Counted from the stretch's first letter, positions 11,242 through 19,854 are shown. The stretch: DNA of 64,000 bases from Microbacterium excoecariae (GCF_011326725.1 NZ_JAANCO010000002.1:1-64000), one strand, 5' to 3'. A program made the numbers and translations. Notes: generated by a model not told the origin, from the sequence alone.

Positions 11242-12564
11242 TTGTTCAGCGCCATCGCGCGGATCTTCCGCACACCCGACCTCCGTCGGAAGATCGGCTT
11301 CACGCTCGGCATCATCGCCATTTATCGGTTCGGCGCGCACGTGCCGGCGCCGTTCATCAGCTACCCCAACGTGCAGAGCTGTCTCGACCAGACGGCCGGC
11401 GCGGGCGGCCTGCTCTCCCTCGTGAACCTCTTCTCCGGCGGCGCGCTCCTGCAGCTGTCGATCTTCGCGCTCGGCGTCATGCCGTACATCACGGCCACCA
11501 TCATCACGCAGCTGCTGCGCGTCGTGATCCCGCACTTCGAGACGCTCCACAAGGAGGGCCAGGCGGGCCAGGCGAAGCTCACCCAGTACACGCGCTACCT
11601 GACGATCGCGCTCGCGCTCCTGCAGTCGACGACGCTCGTGACGGTGGCGCGCTCGGGGCAGCTGTTCGGCGTGACCGACATCGCGGAGTGCAACAACCTC
11701 CTGACGAACACCAGCTGGTTCACCCAGGCGATGATCATCATCACGCTGACCGCCGGTACGGGCCTCGTCATGTGGATGGCTGAGCTCGTCACGGAGCGTG
11801 GCATCGGCAACGGGATGTCGCTGCTCATCTTCACGTCGATCGCGGCGACCTTCCCCGGCGCCCTCGGCGCGATCTGGGCCGCGCGCGGCTTCGAGATCTT
11901 CCTCCTCGTGCTCGCGATCGGCATCGTCATCGTCGCGCTGGTCGTGTTCGTCGAGCAGTCCCAGCGCCGGATCCCCGTGCAGTACGCCAAGCGTATGGTC
12001 GGGCGCCGCACCTACGGCGGGACGAACACGTACATCCCCATCAAGGTGAACATGGCGGGCGTGGTTCCCGTGATCTTCGCGTCGTCGCTGCTGTACATTC
12101 CGGCGCTCATCGCCCAGTTCAACACCCCGACCGACGGATCCGCTCCGCCCGAGTGGGTCACGTGGATCGGCCAGTACTTCACGACGGGCGACCACCCCCT
12201 CTACATGGCGGTGTACTTCCTTCTCATCGTCGGCTTCACCTACTTCTACGTCGCCATCACCTTCAACCCGGTCGACGTCGCGGACAACATGAAGAAGTAC
12301 GGCGGCTTCATCCCCGGCGTGCGCGCGGGGCGCCCGACGGCGGAGTACCTCGACTTCGTGCTCACGCGCATCACGTTCCCGGGGTCGATCTACCTCGGCC
12401 TCATCGCGCTCATCCCGCTCATCGCGCTGGCCACGGTGCAGGCCAACCAGAACTTCCCGTTCGGCGGCGCGTCGATCCTCATCATCGTGGGTGTGGGGCT
12501 CGAGACCGTCAAGCAGATCGACGCGCAGCTGCAGCAGCGCCACTACGAAGGGCTCCTCCGATGA
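11242..12564 (+). CDS. secY: Preprotein translocase subunit SecY
   Basis: 440 residues. This is the central channel of the Sec translocon, with about ten membrane segments. The N-terminus FSAIARIFRTPDLRRKIGFT, PYITATIITQLL, and GTNTYIPIKVNMAGVVPVIF are family hallmarks. The start is a TTG at 11242, placed by the GGGAGG site 8-13 bases before it and by alignment; no ATG or GTG fits. Its stop overlaps adk by four bases. Confidence 0.96.
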   Translation: MFSAIARIFRTPDLRRKIGFTLGIIAIYRFGAHVPAPFISYPNVQSCLDQTAGAGGLLSLVNLFSGGALLQLSIFALGVMPYITATIITQLLRVVIPHFETLHKEGQAGQAKLTQYTRYLTIALALLQSTTLVTVARSGQLFGVTDIAECNNLLTNTSWFTQAMIIITLTAGTGLVMWMAELVTERGIGNGMSLLIFTSIAATFPGALGAIWAARGFEIFLLVLAIGIVIVALVVFVEQSQRRIPVQYAKRMVGRRTYGGTNTYIPIKVNMAGVVPVIFASSLLYIPALIAQFNTPTDGSAPPEWVTWIGQYFTTGDHPLYMAVYFLLIVGFTYFYVAITFNPVDVADNMKKYGGFIPGVRAGRPTAEYLDFVLTRITFPGSIYLGLIALIPLIALATVQANQNFPFGGASILIIVGVGLETVKQIDAQLQQRHYEGLLR

Positions 12565-13154
12565 CCACCAGGCTCCTGATCGTCGGCCCGCAGGGTTCGG
12601 GCAAGGGCACGCAGGGCGTGCGCATCGCGGAGGCCTTCGGGATCCCCGTCGTCTCGACGGGCGACATCTTCCGCGCGAACATCGCGGGCGGCACGGAGCT
12701 CGGCAAGAAGGTCCAGGCGATCACCGACAACGGCGACCTGGTGCCGGACGAGGTCACGAGCGAGATCGTGCGCGATCGCCTCGCGCAGGACGACGCGGCG
12801 GGCGGGTTCCTTCTCGACGGCTACCCCCGCAACCGTGCGCAGGTCGCGCACCTCGACGAGTTCCTCGCGGGGCGGGGCGAGGCGCTCGACGCCGTGATCC
12901 TCCTGGACGTCCCGCGCGAGGAGTCGATCTCGCGCATCGTGCAGCGCGCGAGTGAGCAGGGCCGCACGGACGACACGGAGGAGGCCGTCGCGCGCCGCCT
13001 GGCGATCTACGAGAGCGAGACCGCGCCGATCGTCGACACGTATGCCGAGCGCGGGATCGTCGACCGCATCGACGGCGTCGGGTCCCTCGACGAGATCACG
13101 GCGCGCGTGTTCGCCGCGCTCGAGGCCCGCGGCCTCGTCCGCGCCGCGGCCTAA
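12561..13154 (+). CDS. adk: Adenylate kinase
   Basis: 197 residues, the short form without the zinc-type LID insert. The P-loop GPQGSGKGTQG lies near residue 8; STGDIFRANI, DGYPRNRAQ and the DDTEEAVARRL segment complete the nucleotide-binding core. It interconverts 2 ADP and ATP + AMP. Translation is coupled to secY through an ATGA overlap, an arrangement conserved in actinobacteria. Confidence 0.96.
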   Translation: MTTRLLIVGPQGSGKGTQGVRIAEAFGIPVVSTGDIFRANIAGGTELGKKVQAITDNGDLVPDEVTSEIVRDRLAQDDAAGGFLLDGYPRNRAQVAHLDEFLAGRGEALDAVILLDVPREESISRIVQRASEQGRTDDTEEAVARRLAIYESETAPIVDTYAERGIVDRIDGVGSLDEITARVFAALEARGLVRAAA

Positions 13155-13163
13155 GGCCTTCCT

Positions 13164-14021
13164 GTGCGCCCCTTCCGTCGGTCGATCTACAAGAAGCCCG
13201 AGCAGCTGCGCGGCATGCGCGAGCCGGGGCGGATCACCGCCGAGGCGCTCGACGCCGTGGCCGCGGCGATCCGCCCGGGCATCACGACCCTCGAGCTCGA
13301 TCGCATCGCGGAGTCCGTGATCGTCGCGCAGGGAGCGCACTCGAACTTCCAGCTTGTCCCGGGGTATCGCCACACCGTGTGCGTGTCCGTGAACGAGCAG
13401 GTCGTGCACGGGATCCCGGGCGAGCGCGTGCTGGAGGCGGGCGACATCGTCTCCGTCGACTGCGGCGCCGAGACCGACGCGGGCTGGAACGGCGATTCCG
13501 CGCGCACCTTCATTGTGCCGGGGGAGGGGCAGGATCCGGAGCTTGTCCGTCAGCGCGAGGAGCTGAGCGACGTGACCCGCGGATCCATGTGGGCCGGCAT
13601 CGCGGCGCTCGCCTCCGCGCAGCACCTCGGCCAGGTCGGCGCCGTGATCGAGGACTACATCGAGTCGAATCCGCTGCCGTCGACGGGGCAGCCCGCCGGG
13701 ATCCTCCGCGACTACGTCGGCCATGGCATCGGCCGCCGGATGCACGAGGATCCGACGCTCTTCCACTACGCCACGCCGGGTCGCGGCGCGGAGATCAAGC
13801 CGGGCCTGTGCCTGTGCGTCGAGCCGATGATGACGGCGGGGGGCGAAGACGTCTTCGTCGAGGACGACGACTGGACGATCACAACTCTCGATGGATCCAG
13901 CGGTGCCCATTGGGAACACAGCGTCGCCGTGCATGCTGGGGGCATCTGGGTGCTCACGGCCGCCGACGGCGGCGCCGCAGGCCTCGCTGACTTCGGCGTG
14001 ACCCCCACCCCGATCCCCTAA
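13164..14021 (+). CDS. map: Methionine aminopeptidase, type I
   Basis: 285 residues with a GTG start. It removes the initiator Met from nascent proteins. The dinuclear metal site is visible: Asp in VSVDCG and in NGDSARTF, His in YVGHGIGR, Glu in CVEPM and in WEHSV. It is a soluble pita-bread-fold enzyme. It lies 9 bases after adk, as expected for a secY-adk-map unit. Confidence 0.95.
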   Translation: MRPFRRSIYKKPEQLRGMREPGRITAEALDAVAAAIRPGITTLELDRIAESVIVAQGAHSNFQLVPGYRHTVCVSVNEQVVHGIPGERVLEAGDIVSVDCGAETDAGWNGDSARTFIVPGEGQDPELVRQREELSDVTRGSMWAGIAALASAQHLGQVGAVIEDYIESNPLPSTGQPAGILRDYVGHGIGRRMHEDPTLFHYATPGRGAEIKPGLCLCVEPMMTAGGEDVFVEDDDWTITTLDGSSGAHWEHSVAVHAGGIWVLTAADGGAAGLADFGVTPTPIP

Positions 14022-14048
14022 CGGCACCCGGAGAAGACGGACGAGAAG

Positions 14049-14729
14049 ATGGCAACAGCAGGCAAGAAGAGCAACGGGTTCGCGATCGTGATCTCCGTGA
14101 TCGTGGTCGTGGCGGTGGTCGCCGTCGGCGGCCTCGTCGTGTGGATGAACAACGCCGCGAGCGCGCCGGCCGAGGCGCCGGCCGCGGGCATCATCAACGA
14201 GGACACGGGCGCGATCGCGATCGGCGACGGGGACCAGACGGTCGACGAGTATGTCGACCTCATGTGCCCGTACTGCAACCAGGCGTTCGAGGCGTACAGC
14301 GACACCGTCACGGAGCTGGTGGAGAGCGGCGAGATCACGCTGAACATCCACCCCATCTCCATCCTCGACAACGCGTCGCAGGGCACGCAGTTCTCGACCC
14401 GCGCCGCGAGCGCGGCGTACTGCGTGGCCGAGGACAACGGCGACGCCGTCTACCCGTTCTTCGACCTCATGTACCGCAACCAGCCGGCCGAGGCGACCGA
14501 GGGCATGACGGACGACGAGATCGCCGGGTACGCGGCCGACGCGGGTGCCGAGGGCGCGGCGGACTGCATCGCGAACGGCGAGTACATGGACTACGTCACT
14601 CAGATGACGCAGGAGACCCCGATCCAGGAGGGCGCCTCGGGCATCTCGACGCCCACCGTCGCGGTGAACGGGGAGCTGATCTCTGTGACGATGGATCCGC
14701 AGACCGACATCGTCGCGAACCTCGACTGA
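14049..14729 (+). CDS. Membrane-anchored DsbA-family thioredoxin-fold protein
   Basis: 226 residues. One membrane segment at about residues 10-33 places the rest outside the membrane. A CPYC redox motif (Cys73 and Cys76) opens the thioredoxin fold, and a cis-proline loop (GISTPTVAVNG) lies near the C-terminus. Such proteins oxidise or isomerise disulfides of exported proteins. It lies 27 bases after map and directly before a terminator, so it probably ends the secY transcript. The exact redox role cannot be told from sequence. Confidence 0.8.
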   Translation: MATAGKKSNGFAIVISVIVVVAVVAVGGLVVWMNNAASAPAEAPAAGIINEDTGAIAIGDGDQTVDEYVDLMCPYCNQAFEAYSDTVTELVESGEITLNIHPISILDNASQGTQFSTRAASAAYCVAEDNGDAVYPFFDLMYRNQPAEATEGMTDDEIAGYAADAGAEGAADCIANGEYMDYVTQMTQETPIQEGASGISTPTVAVNGELISVTMDPQTDIVANLD

Positions 14730-14745
14730 CGCCACTAGCACGTCG

Positions 14746-14779
14746 CGACGCGCCCGGGTTGATCAACCCGGGCGCGTCG
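14746..14779. terminator. Palindromic terminator after the DsbA-like gene
   Basis: A 15-bp perfect stem (14746-14760 and 14765-14779) has a GATC loop. It ends the secY-adk-map-dsbA-like transcript. Its centre also provides the -35 element of the next promoter (see 14759-14787). Confidence 0.85.
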
Positions 14780-14787
14780 TCTACTAT
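14759..14787 (+). promoter_or_regulatory. Promoter of the infA-rpmJ-alpha operon, nested in the terminator
   Basis: TTGATC (14759-14764) and TACTAT (14782-14787) are 17 bases apart, each matching consensus at 4 of 6 positions. Transcription would start near 14794, about 90 bases before infA. The -35 box overlaps the loop and right arm of the preceding terminator stem. Confidence 0.6.
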
Positions 14788-14885
14788 AGATCTTTGGTGC
14801 TTTGCGCCTGCGTTTACGCGCGCCGAAGCATCGCCCATCACATTCACCGCAGACCGGCCGGTCTGCCGAGAAGGTTAGCGAGTCT

Positions 14886-15104
14886 ATGGCTAAAGACGGT
14901 GTCATCGAGATCGAAGGCACGGTGTCCGAGGCGCTGCCCAACGCGATGTTCCGCGTTGAGCTCACCAACGGGCACAAGGTGCTCGCGACGATCTCGGGCA
15001 AGATGCGACAGAACTACATCCGCATCATTCCCGAGGACCGCGTGGTCGTGGAGCTCAGCCCCTACGACCTCACCCGCGGGCGCATCGTCTACCGCTACCG
15101 CTGA
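14886..15104 (+). CDS. infA: Translation initiation factor IF-1
   Basis: 72 residues: [20 protein letters not shown], then [15 protein letters not shown], an OB-fold that blocks the A site during initiation. The ATG at 14886 gives the standard length; an in-frame ATG 28 codons upstream is rejected. An 8-bp hairpin (15127-15146) lies between it and rpmJ. Confidence 0.97.
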   Translation: MAKDGVIEIEGTVSEALPNAMFRVELTNGHKVLATISGKMRQNYIRIIPEDRVVVELSPYDLTRGRIVYRYR

Positions 15105-15170
15105 TCGGCCCGGCCGAGAAGTAACGGCCCGAGGCATCCCTCGGGCACGAAGACAGCGATAAGGAACATC

Positions 15171-15287
15171 ATGAAGGTTCAGCCCAGCGTCAAGCGCATC
15201 TGCGAGAGCTGCAAGGTCATCCGCCGCAACGGCCGGGTCATGGTCATCTGCAAGTCCAACCCCCGCCACAAGCAGCGCCAGGGCTGA
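15171..15287 (+). CDS. rpmJ: 50S ribosomal protein L36 (bL36), zinc-binding form
   Basis: 38 residues, starting [17 protein letters not shown]. Four zinc ligands are visible: Cys11, Cys14, Cys27 and His33. This is therefore the zinc-containing (C+) type, which in actinobacteria is often replaced by a zinc-free paralogue under Zur control when zinc is scarce. AAGGAAC precedes the ATG. Confidence 0.96.
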   Translation: MKVQPSVKRICESCKVIRRNGRVMVICKSNPRHKQRQG

Positions 15288-15288
15288 C

Positions 15289-15308
15289 GGATCCGCTCCG
15301 GCGGATCC
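15289..15308 (+). repeat. Short hairpin built on GCGGATCC, after rpmJ
   Basis: GGATCCGC and GCGGATCC form a perfect 8-bp stem with a 4-base loop right after the rpmJ stop. It is one of several hairpins in this window based on the over-represented GGATCC. No T-run follows; the function is unknown. The remaining gap to rpsM (15309-15431) shows no gene. Confidence 0.5.
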
Positions 15309-15431
15309 CTCAGGACGACAACTCCACATTTTCGGCAGGATCAGAACCCGCGACGCGCGGGGGACACCTCGGGGCGGAGGCCCGGGCACCGATCCTGCTC
15401 CACACCTCCACCAACACACAGGAGATATCGC

Positions 15432-15806
15432 ATGGCACGTCTTGCCGGCGTTGACATCCCGCGCGACAAGCGCGTGGTGATCGCACTCACGTACATCTAC
15501 GGCGTGGGACGCACCCGTTCGGGTGAGATCCTCGCAGCCACGGGCATCGACGAGAACATCCGCGTCAAGGACCTCTCGGACGACCAGCTCGTCGCACTCC
15601 GCGACCACATCGAGGGCACCTACAAGGTGGAGGGTGACCTCCGCCGCGAGGTCGCCGCCGACATCCGCCGCAAGGTCGAGATCGGCTCCTACGAGGGCAT
15701 CCGCCACCGTCGTGGCCTGCCCGTGCGCGGCCAGCGCACCAAGACCAACGCGCGTAGCCGTAAGGGCCCGAAGCGCACGGTCGCCGGTAAGAAGAAGGCA
15801 CGCTGA
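15432..15806 (+). CDS. rpsM: 30S ribosomal protein S13 (uS13)
   Basis: 124 residues: [20 protein letters not shown] at the start, [20 protein letters not shown] in the C-terminal part, and a basic tail reaching the tRNA sites. uS13 forms head bridges to the 50S subunit. An AGGAG site lies before the ATG. Confidence 0.97.
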   Translation: MARLAGVDIPRDKRVVIALTYIYGVGRTRSGEILAATGIDENIRVKDLSDDQLVALRDHIEGTYKVEGDLRREVAADIRRKVEIGSYEGIRHRRGLPVRGQRTKTNARSRKGPKRTVAGKKKAR

Positions 15807-15831
15807 GCGCGTAAAGGTTTAGGAGAACACG

Positions 15832-16230
15832 ATGGCTGCACCGAAGTCTGCCGCGCGCAAGCCGCGCCGCAAGGAGAAGAAGAACGTCGCGCTGGGCCAG
15901 GCCCACATCAAGTCGACGTTCAACAACACGATCGTTTCGATCACCGACCCGTCGGGTGCCGTGCTGAGCTGGGCGTCCTCGGGTGGCGTGGGCTTCAAGG
16001 GCTCGCGCAAGTCGACGCCGTACGCCGCCGGCATGGCCGCCGAGTCTGCCGCGCGCCAGGCGCAGGACCACGGCGTCAAGAAGGTCGACGTCTTCGTCAA
16101 GGGTCCGGGTTCGGGCCGCGAGACCGCGATCCGCTCGCTGCAGGCCGCGGGCCTCGAGGTCGGGTCGATCCAGGACGTGACGCCGCAGGCGCACAACGGC
16201 TGCCGCCCGCCCAAGCGTCGCCGCGTCTGA
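15832..16230 (+). CDS. rpsK: 30S ribosomal protein S11 (uS11)
   Basis: 132 residues. [20 protein letters not shown] and the C-terminal [18 protein letters not shown] are diagnostic. uS11 lies on the 30S platform beside the mRNA exit. It is followed by a 146-base gap with a hairpin instead of rpsD, which must lie elsewhere in the genome, as is usual in many actinobacteria. Confidence 0.97.
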   Translation: MAAPKSAARKPRRKEKKNVALGQAHIKSTFNNTIVSITDPSGAVLSWASSGGVGFKGSRKSTPYAAGMAAESAARQAQDHGVKKVDVFVKGPGSGRETAIRSLQAAGLEVGSIQDVTPQAHNGCRPPKRRRV

Positions 16231-16239
16231 GCATGTTTT

Positions 16240-16274
16240 GCCGGGGTGCTGCGCGACGAGCGCGGCGCCCCGGC
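16240..16274 (+). terminator. Hairpin between rpsK and rpoA
   Basis: A 15-bp stem with two G-U pairs (16240-16254 and 16260-16274) closes a 5-base loop. No downstream T-run exists, so it may be an attenuator or processing site. A CATATAGC -10-like stretch at 16343-16350 could start an rpoA transcript, but no good -35 was seen. Confidence 0.5.
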
Positions 16275-16376
16275 GAACGTCGTTCCACCTGCGCGCGGTC
16301 CGCGCGCACGAGTCACAACTCAAGACCTCATTCACCAAGTGTCATATAGCGGTCACTTGATCGAAAGGAACACATA

Positions 16377-17366
16377 GTGCTCATCGCACAGCGTCCTACC
16401 CTCACCGAGGAGAAGATCTCCGAGTTCCGCAGCCGGTTCGTCATCGAGCCGCTCGAGCCCGGCTTCGGCTACACGATCGGCAACTCGCTGCGCCGCAGCC
16501 TGCTGTCGTCCATTCCGGGCGCGGCCGTCACGAGCATCCGCATCGACGGCGTGCTGCACGAGTTCAGCACGATCCCGGGCGTCGTTGAGGACGTCACGCA
16601 GATCATCCTCAACATCAAGCAGCTGGTCGTCTCGAGCGAGCGCGACGAGCCCATCACGGCGTACCTGCGCAAGACGGGTGCGGGCGAGGTCACGGCGGCC
16701 GACATCTCGGCTCCCGCCGGCGTCGAGGTGCACAACCCCGAGCTCGTCATCGCCACGCTCAACGACAACGCGAAGTTCGAGCTCGAGCTCACGATCGAGC
16801 GCGGCCGCGGCTACGTCTCGGCCGGTCAGAACCGCAACGAGTACGCCGAGGCGGGCCAGATCCCGATCGACTCGATCTACTCGCCCGTCGTCAAGGTCGC
16901 CTACCGCGTCGACGCGACGCGTGCCGGCGAGCGCACCGACTTCGACAAGCTCGTGCTGGACGTCGAGACCAAGGCCTCGATCCTCCCGCGCGACGCGGTG
17001 GCCTCGGCCGGCCGCACGCTCGTCGAGCTCTTCGGCCTCGCGCGCGAGCTGAACGAAGAGGCTGAGGGTATCGAGATCGGCCCCGCGCCGGTCGAGCAGG
17101 TGCTCTCGAACGAGCTCTCGATGCCGATCGAGGACCTCGACCTGTCGGTTCGCTCGTACAACTGCCTCAAGCGCGAGGGAATCAACACGGTCAGCGAGCT
17201 CGTCGGCCTCTCGGAGACGCAGCTCATGAACATCCGCAATTTCGGACAGAAGTCGGTGGACGAGGTGCGCGACAAGCTCACCTCGCTCGGACTGTCGCTC
17301 AAGGATTCGGTGCCCGGTTTCGAGGGCTCGAACTTCTACGGCGGCTACGACGACGAGACGCTCTGA
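16377..17366 (+). CDS. rpoA: DNA-directed RNA polymerase subunit alpha
   Basis: 329 residues with a GTG start preceded by GAAAGGAA. The N-terminal dimerisation domain carries [21 protein letters not shown]. The C-terminal domain (about 250-310) has the [18 protein letters not shown] and [13 protein letters not shown] segments that contact UP elements and activators. It assembles the polymerase core. Confidence 0.98.
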   Translation: MLIAQRPTLTEEKISEFRSRFVIEPLEPGFGYTIGNSLRRSLLSSIPGAAVTSIRIDGVLHEFSTIPGVVEDVTQIILNIKQLVVSSERDEPITAYLRKTGAGEVTAADISAPAGVEVHNPELVIATLNDNAKFELELTIERGRGYVSAGQNRNEYAEAGQIPIDSIYSPVVKVAYRVDATRAGERTDFDKLVLDVETKASILPRDAVASAGRTLVELFGLARELNEEAEGIEIGPAPVEQVLSNELSMPIEDLDLSVRSYNCLKREGINTVSELVGLSETQLMNIRNFGQKSVDEVRDKLTSLGLSLKDSVPGFEGSNFYGGYDDETL

Positions 17367-17401
17367 TCCACCCGACTCTTCTGATACTGGAGTAACGAGA
17401 T

Positions 17402-18043
17402 ATGCCTAAGCCCACGAAGGGTGCCCGCCTCGGCGGCGGCGCCGCTCACGAGCGCCTCATCCTCGCGAACCTCGCGTCGGCGCTGTTCATCAACAAGTCG
17501 ATCAAGACGACCGAGACGAAGGCCAAGCGCCTGCGTCCCGTTGCCGAGCGTCTCGTGACGTTCGGCAAGCGCGGCGACCTCGCCGCGCGCCGTCGCGCGC
17601 TGTCGATCCTCCGCAACAAGGAGGCCGTGCACGTTCTCTTCACCGAGATCGCGCCGCTGGTCGCCGAGCGCGAGGGTGGTTACACGCGCATCACGAAGAT
17701 CGGCTTCCGCAAGGGCGACAACGCCCCCATGGCCGCGATCGAGCTCGTGCTCGACCCGGTGACGCCGAAGACCGCGGCCGCGCCGAAGGCGGAGGAGGCC
17801 CCCGCGGCCGTGGCCGAGGACGAGGTCGAGGTCACCGAGGCGCCCGCCGAGGAGACCGAGGCGACGGGTGACGACGTCGCGCAGCCCCTCGAGGACGGCT
17901 CGGCCCCCGAGGGCTTCGACGTCAAGGGCAAGAACGCCACGAAGAAGTTCTACGCCCCGGGCGACAGCGGCTACGCGCAGGTCAAGGCCGACGTGTACTT
18001 CCGCTCCGCCGAGGCGGCCGAGGCCGCCGGCTTCGCGAACTAA
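17402..18043 (+). CDS. rplQ: 50S ribosomal protein L17 (bL17) with extra C-terminal domain
   Basis: 213 residues. The bL17 core fills about residues 1-120 ([31 protein letters not shown]). An Ala/Glu/Pro-rich acidic linker follows to about 168. The last 45 residues form a distinct unit: [18 protein letters not shown], a tyrosine/glutamine stretch, then [17 protein letters not shown]. From memory this resembles a small domain that NCBI annotation calls 'sunset', found at the end of various actinobacterial proteins. The added module is not part of bL17 in E. coli. L17 lies near the tunnel exit, so the tail could project there (inference). Confidence 0.95.
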   Translation: MPKPTKGARLGGGAAHERLILANLASALFINKSIKTTETKAKRLRPVAERLVTFGKRGDLAARRRALSILRNKEAVHVLFTEIAPLVAEREGGYTRITKIGFRKGDNAPMAAIELVLDPVTPKTAAAPKAEEAPAAVAEDEVEVTEAPAEETEATGDDVAQPLEDGSAPEGFDVKGKNATKKFYAPGDSGYAQVKADVYFRSAEAAEAAGFAN

Positions 18044-18058
18044 GCTCGCGCCACCACG

Positions 18059-18089
18059 AACGCCCCCGGGATGAGTCCCGGGGGCGTTT
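18059..18089 (+). terminator. Terminator of the alpha operon
   Basis: A perfect 13-bp stem (18059-18071 and 18076-18088) with a TGAG loop and a short T-run on the right arm ends the rpoA-rplQ transcript 16 bases after the stop. Confidence 0.88.
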
Positions 18090-18235
18090 GTCGTTCCTCG
18101 GAGCGCGCGCCGCGGGTCCGGGTGCAAAAAGCTCCTGAGCGCGACACCGTTCGAAAACGATGCCGCGCTTAGCAGGGCGTGACGGCGAGATTGCTGAAGC
18201 GGCGGTGGTTATCAGTATCAGATCGGATCAGGAGC

Positions 18236-18264
18236 TTGTCTTCATCGATCCGAAAAATTATCAT
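18236..18264 (+). promoter_or_regulatory. Promoter of the arsR-CDF operon (leaderless)
   Basis: TTGTCT (18236-18241) and TATCAT (18259-18264, 5 of 6 matches) are 17 bases apart. The expected start point, about seven bases past the -10, falls on the A of the ATG at 18271, which predicts a leaderless mRNA. Confidence 0.6.
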
Positions 18265-18281
18265 CGCCGAATGACGATGAT
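18260..18281 (+). promoter_or_regulatory. Candidate ArsR operator over the -10 and start codon
   Basis: ATCATCG (18260-18266) and CGATGAT (18275-18281) are perfect inverted arms separated by 8 bases, overlapping the -10 box and the first codons. Position and symmetry fit an autoregulatory ArsR/SmtB site. Confidence 0.5.
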
Positions 18282-18660
18282 GGAACGGGGTCCAAGGCAA
18301 CTCGACGAAGTGGCGACCGCCGTCTATTCACACCTGTTTCACGCGCTGGGTGAATCCACGCGTCTCGCGGTCCTTCAGCACCTCGCGTGGGGGGAGCACC
18401 GTGTGCGCGACCTGGTGGATCACATCGGTCTGGCGCAGTCGACAGTGAGTAAGCACTTGAGTTTTCTTCTTGAATGTCGGCTTGTGACTGTCCGTCCGGA
18501 TGGTCGGTCGTCTTGGTACTCGCTTTCCGATCCGGTGGCGATCTCAGGGCTTATCGCCGCGGCAGAGCGGCTTCTGGATGTAACGGGCACAACGGCGGAG
18601 CTGTGTGCGCATCTTCGTCATCCCTGGCACATGAATGGCAATGGAACGGAGGGCGGCTGA
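18271..18660 (+). CDS. ArsR/SmtB-family metal-responsive repressor (CmtR-like)
   Basis: 129 residues from the ATG at 18271. A winged helix-turn-helix is visible (HALGESTRLAVLQHL, then VRDLVDHIGLAQSTVSKHLSFLLECRLV). Cys69 aligns with the second cysteine of the CmtR cadmium/lead site in the recognition helix; the first position is Phe65. Cys112, with nearby His115 and His118, could be the C-terminal ligand. Longer in-frame readings upstream are possible, but the promoter and operator sit there. It overlaps the exporter gene by one base (TGATG). Codons are less GC-biased than in neighbouring genes, which suggests later acquisition. Confidence 0.85.
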   Translation: MTMMERGPRQLDEVATAVYSHLFHALGESTRLAVLQHLAWGEHRVRDLVDHIGLAQSTVSKHLSFLLECRLVTVRPDGRSSWYSLSDPVAISGLIAAAERLLDVTGTTAELCAHLRHPWHMNGNGTEGG

Positions 18661-19604
18661 TGGGCGCAGGGCACAACCATGGTCCCACTGTGGATGAGAG
18701 CATCGGACTTCCCGCCGACCATCGCAGGAAACTCTGGATCGCCTTCGGCATCACCGCGACGATCGTGGTCGCGCAGGCCGTCGGCTCCGTCATGACGGGC
18801 AGTCTCGCGCTGTTGACGGATACGGCGCACGCGATCACCGATGCATCTGGCTTATTGGTCGCATTGATTGCGGCGACCCTGATGCTGCGCCCTCCGAACT
18901 CCAAGCGCACCTGGGGGTTCCGACGTATCGAGGTGATTGCAGCACTCGGCCAGGCGACACTATTGCTCGTTGTCGGCTTCTACGCGGCCATCGACGGAGT
19001 CCGGCGCCTGTTCGAGCCGCCAGAGGTTCCAGCCGCAGAGTTGCTCATATTCGGCATCGTGGGCCTGGCCGCGAACATCATTGCAATCACGATCCTGTCC
19101 TCCAGTCGTGGTGCCAGTTTCAACATGCGCGCAGCTTTCCTTGAAGTCCTCAATGACGCCCTCGGCTCGCTCGGTGTCATCGTCGCCGCGATCGTGATCG
19201 CCACGACGGGGTTCCAACAGGCGGACGCCCTTGCAGGCCTGTTCATCGCTGCGCTGATCGTTCCTCGTGCCTTCACGCTGATGCGCGAAACGGCCAGCGT
19301 GCTCATGGAGTTCACTCCTCAGGGTCTCGATCTCGACAAGGTGCGCGAGCACATCCTCGAGCTAGAGCACGTCAAGGACGTCCACGACGTTCACGCGTCT
19401 ACTGTCGCCACCGGACTGCCGACCCTCACCGCGCACGTCGTCGTCGAGGACGCCTGCTTCACTGACGGGCATGCCGCGGAGGTCCTCCATAACGTGAAGG
19501 ACTGCGTAGCCGGGCACTTCGAGGTGGCCGTGCATCACTCGACCTTCCAAATCGAGACAGAACACGTCAGCGAGCACGAGGCAGAAACAATCAAGCACGC
19601 CTGA
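18660..19604 (+). CDS. Cation diffusion facilitator (CDF) metal exporter
   Basis: 314 residues. A His-containing N-terminus (GAGHNHG) precedes six membrane segments from about residue 25 to 235 and a cytoplasmic metal-sensing domain at the C-terminus. In the second membrane helix the metal site His57-x3-Asp61 is intact. In the fifth the usual His-x3-Asp reads Glu162-x3-Asp166. CDF proteins exchange Zn2+, Cd2+ or Co2+ for protons. Coupling to the ArsR gene implies induction by the exported metal. Which metal cannot be decided from sequence. Confidence 0.88.
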   Translation: MGAGHNHGPTVDESIGLPADHRRKLWIAFGITATIVVAQAVGSVMTGSLALLTDTAHAITDASGLLVALIAATLMLRPPNSKRTWGFRRIEVIAALGQATLLLVVGFYAAIDGVRRLFEPPEVPAAELLIFGIVGLAANIIAITILSSSRGASFNMRAAFLEVLNDALGSLGVIVAAIVIATTGFQQADALAGLFIAALIVPRAFTLMRETASVLMEFTPQGLDLDKVREHILELEHVKDVHDVHASTVATGLPTLTAHVVVEDACFTDGHAAEVLHNVKDCVAGHFEVAVHHSTFQIETEHVSEHEAETIKHA

Positions 19605-19692
19605 CGTGCTGATGGGGGCCCGAGGTGTGTGACCCCTGATCGTGGACACGCTGATTCCCGCACGGCTCCGGCACCGCGGCCCCGGCACGACA

Positions 19693-19726
19693 AAGCCCCC
19701 GGATTCCTCCGGGGGCTTCGTCTTTT
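19693..19726. terminator. Terminator between the CDF gene and tRNA-Tyr
   Basis: An 11-bp perfect stem (19693-19703 and 19708-19718) with a TTCC loop is followed by a five-T run on the plus strand. It ends the arsR-CDF transcript and can also stop tRNA-Tyr transcription coming from the other side. The gap 19605-19692 holds nothing else recognisable. Confidence 0.88.
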
Positions 19727-19772
19727 TCACGTTTCCTGGATCCGCAGAACGAGTAGTCTGCACAATCCCCGG

Positions 19773-19854
19773 TGGCGAGTGAGGGATTCGAACCCCCGAA
19801 GCATTCCGCGGCTGATTTACAGTCAGCTCCCTTTGGCCGCTCGGGCAACTCGCC
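19773..19854 (-). tRNA. tRNA-Tyr (GTA)
   Basis: The 82-base cloverleaf has a GGCGAGT/ACTCGCC acceptor stem, an anticodon arm GCTGA-CTGTAAA-TCAGC with GTA, a long class II variable arm and a GGTTCGAAT T-loop. A full CCA is not encoded. A TATGAT -10-like box (minus strand, 19904-19909) lies about 50 bases upstream. The region 19855-20024 shows no gene. Confidence 0.95.
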
